Assembly: GCA_964433645.1 (NCBI GenBank)
Contig: CAYSSK010000002.1
Span: 29,674-93,673 of the forward strand
Direction: 5' to 3'
Source: Desulfofustis sp964433645
GTDB taxonomy: Bacteria > Desulfobacterota > Desulfobulbia > Desulfobulbales > Desulfocapsaceae
Length of the DNA stretch: 64,000 bases
The first letter of the stretch is position 1, and every line of letters starts with the position of its first letter. Both the position numbers and the translations under genes were made by a program. This document shows, piece after piece, positions 62,287-64,000 of this stretch. Under the pieces are notes generated by a model. That model ran no database searches. It saw only the letters and a list, made by a program, of their open reading frames with translations, and had not been told where the DNA came from.

Positions 62287-63981
62287 ATGACCGTCATCGC
62301 CACGCTCGGACCGCACGGATCCGATGGTTATCAGGCCGCCGGGCAATATGATCCGCAGGCGACAGTCCTCATGTTCAATCATATCCCCGACCTCGTCGCG
62401 GCTTTGAGCGACGGACGGGCCGATTATGCCTTTGTTCCCGTCTATAATACTCGAGAAGGAGAAGTTCGGGAGTATTTTCGTGTGCTCGAAGGGCTGGAAC
62501 AAGCACATTGGATCGATAACGTGGTGCTGCCGATCAATCTATCTCTGGGCGGAATGCACCGTGATCAACGGCTCGATCAGGTGCGGGTTATCATCGGCAG
62601 AAGTACGGTGTTTCGGCAGTGCGAAGAGTTCATTTCCGAACATATGCCGAATGCGACGCTCGTTTCCGTGCGCGACCTGGAGGCCGCTGCCGTGGATATG
62701 CGCGATTGTCACCACGACCATCACGTGCTGATCGATACCGAAGAGGTGATCAACCGAGCCGGCCTGTCCCTCATTGCCCGTGAGCTGGCCCCCTATAACC
62801 GCACGAGATTCGCGGTCATCGGCCGCACCCCCGCTGCTCAGACAGGCTACGACGCCACATCCATCATGACCAGGCCGCTGGCGGACCGGGTCGGCCTGCT
62901 TGTCGACATCCTCAACGAATTCACCAGACGCGGCATCAATATTCTCGACCTTCGCTCGGAAAACGACATTAAGACACAAAAACTGCAGATCTACCTGGAA
63001 GTCGAGGGCCATCAGCAGACGCCGACGTTGGCCCAAGCGCTCAGCCATATTGAAAACAAGGTGATTCAGGTCGAGCAGAGCCTGAAGATTCTCGGCTCCT
63101 TTCCCCGAGTCGACATGCGGATTAAAAGGATCAAGACCTTTGGTTTCATCGGTTCCGGGGCGATGACCACCTGGTTTGCCGAAAAATTGAATAGTGAGGG
63201 ATATCAGACCATCATCTGCGGCAGAACGAGCGCCATTCGTCCCGAGACGATGATCGAGCGGGTTGACGTGGTATTGATTTGCGTGCCGATTTCGGTAACA
63301 GCGACCATGGTTCGCCAATACGGCGGCCTGCTCCGGGACGGGCAGGCGCTCGTTCTGCTTGCCGGCGAGTCGGAGTCCCCCCTGCGGACGGCGCTTGAAG
63401 TGACAGCAGCCGGAGTCGAAGTGATGCTCGTGCATAATCTCTGGGGACCGCAGGCGGCAACGATGAAAGACAAGAACGTCGCGGTGGTCAGAACGAGAAA
63501 AAGCGGCAGCCTGTGCAGCGAATTCGAGTCGTTTCTCTACAAGTACGGGGCTGAAATCCATCTCGACAGCCCTGAAAAACATGATATCCTGATGGGGGTC
63601 AGCCAGAAGCTGCCGACGACGATTTCGGTGGCGCTGGCTCTGACCCTTGCCGAGCACCGGATCGATTTTTCCGATATCGATACGCACTCCACCCTCACCT
63701 CTCTCTACGGTGTGCTGGCCATGGCCCGGGTGCATAATCAGAACCCGCGGACCTATGCGGAAATCATGGCGACCGGCGGACAGGGAGAAAAAATAGTTGC
63801 CAGTTTCATCGCCCATCTGCAACGGATCACCTCTCTTGCCGAGCAGCGCCGGATAGATCAGCTGTCCGATATCATAACAGAAAACAAACAGGCCATGCCG
63901 GAGTTCTTTTTAAAGAGCAAGATGCGCCAAGCACGGGCCGTTGATGCCGTGCTCAGTGACATTGGCTTCAAGGGTGATTAA
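62287..63981 (+). CDS. Prephenate dehydratase-like/ACT/prephenate dehydrogenase fusion
   Basis: 564-aa protein. Residues 1-180 resemble prephenate dehydratase (ATLGPHGSDG, FVPVYNTREGEV and NRTRFAVIG with the catalytic-type TRF at 173-175). The usual ALAQC region is missing, so dehydratase activity is doubtful. Residues about 195-275 form an ACT domain (RVGLLVDILNEFTRRGINI), and about 283-564 a TyrA-type prephenate dehydrogenase with the nucleotide-binding GFIGSGAM (about 287-294) and H383 in VHNLWGP. CAGGAA precedes ATG 62287. The genome has a complete PheA at 8320-9417, so this protein probably serves tyrosine synthesis. Confidence 0.85.
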   Translation: MTVIATLGPHGSDGYQAAGQYDPQATVLMFNHIPDLVAALSDGRADYAFVPVYNTREGEVREYFRVLEGLEQAHWIDNVVLPINLSLGGMHRDQRLDQVRVIIGRSTVFRQCEEFISEHMPNATLVSVRDLEAAAVDMRDCHHDHHVLIDTEEVINRAGLSLIARELAPYNRTRFAVIGRTPAAQTGYDATSIMTRPLADRVGLLVDILNEFTRRGINILDLRSENDIKTQKLQIYLEVEGHQQTPTLAQALSHIENKVIQVEQSLKILGSFPRVDMRIKRIKTFGFIGSGAMTTWFAEKLNSEGYQTIICGRTSAIRPETMIERVDVVLICVPISVTATMVRQYGGLLRDGQALVLLAGESESPLRTALEVTAAGVEVMLVHNLWGPQAATMKDKNVAVVRTRKSGSLCSEFESFLYKYGAEIHLDSPEKHDILMGVSQKLPTTISVALALTLAEHRIDFSDIDTHSTLTSLYGVLAMARVHNQNPRTYAEIMATGGQGEKIVASFIAHLQRITSLAEQRRIDQLSDIITENKQAMPEFFLKSKMRQARAVDAVLSDIGFKGD

Positions 63982-64000
63982 AATAGGCAGGTCATTTTTT

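Noticed and set aside
1..64000. CRISPR arrays, insertion sequences, prophage, integrases, rRNA
   Set aside because: No regularly spaced repeats, transposase or integrase motifs, or rRNA-like stretches were seen on either strand.

Overview
The window reads as a chromosomal segment of a GC-rich anaerobic bacterium. The most likely home is Desulfobacterota, around Desulfobulbales. This is inferred from gene content: LL-diaminopimelate aminotransferase for lysine, a DUF39-type homocysteine biosynthesis protein, an anaerobic (cbi-type) cobalamin segment, 2-oxoglutarate:ferredoxin oxidoreductase, two succinate dehydrogenase/fumarate reductase complexes, and a TRAP dicarboxylate system under a sigma-54 activator. 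A run of 100 N at 48515-48614 marks a draft-assembly gap. I see no rRNA, CRISPR array, insertion sequence or prophage, so this is mostly core metabolism and housekeeping.

Layout. 1-5.1 kb: tail of an unknown gene, then a succinate dehydrogenase operon (cytochrome b - flavoprotein - iron-sulfur) followed by an MmgE/PrpD protein. 5.1-9.4 kb (minus): pheA-tsaD-rsmA and an iron-type alcohol dehydrogenase. 9.6-12.4 kb: DUF39 plus a LarE-like sulfur transferase, HU, tRNA-Pro and a terminator. 12.4-16.1 kb: cbiD-cbiET-cbiF-FmdE. 16.3-17.9 kb: a fused HisH-HisF resembling eukaryotic HIS7. 18.7-26.1 kb: DctB/DctD, a sigma-54 promoter with upstream palindromes, TRAP dctPQM and a universal stress protein. 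26-31 kb: ispH, dapL, pepN. 31-36 kb (minus): the second succinate dehydrogenase (C-A-B), a geranylgeranyl-reductase-like flavoprotein and a tiny membrane-anchored protein with two heme-binding motifs. 36-41.7 kb: gph, DUF445, korDABC. 41.8-46.4 kb: rlmN, serC, trmL, a helix-hairpin-helix protein, miaA. 46.4-51.8 kb: recJ, assembly gap, a human-type purB, DUF4911, miaB. 51.8-55.8 kb (minus): parC and parE. 56-59 kb: cutA with a Cys-rich mini-protein, coaX, LD-carboxypeptidase, an SH3 protein. 59-64 kb: a helicase-exonuclease fusion resembling MrfA plus MrfB in one chain, then a prephenate dehydratase-like/ACT/prephenate dehydrogenase fusion.

How it fits together. External C4-dicarboxylates would be sensed by DctB/DctD, imported by DctPQM and passed to two different succinate/fumarate-quinone complexes, with KorABCD supplying the ferredoxin-linked 2-oxoglutarate step of the same cycle. 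The main curiosity of the window is the number of fused enzymes. These are a succinate dehydrogenase anchor that looks like SdhC and SdhD joined through a linker helix, HisHF, CbiET, helicase-exonuclease, and PheA-like/TyrA. The DUF39-LarE pairing is a testable lead on sulfur delivery in homocysteine synthesis.
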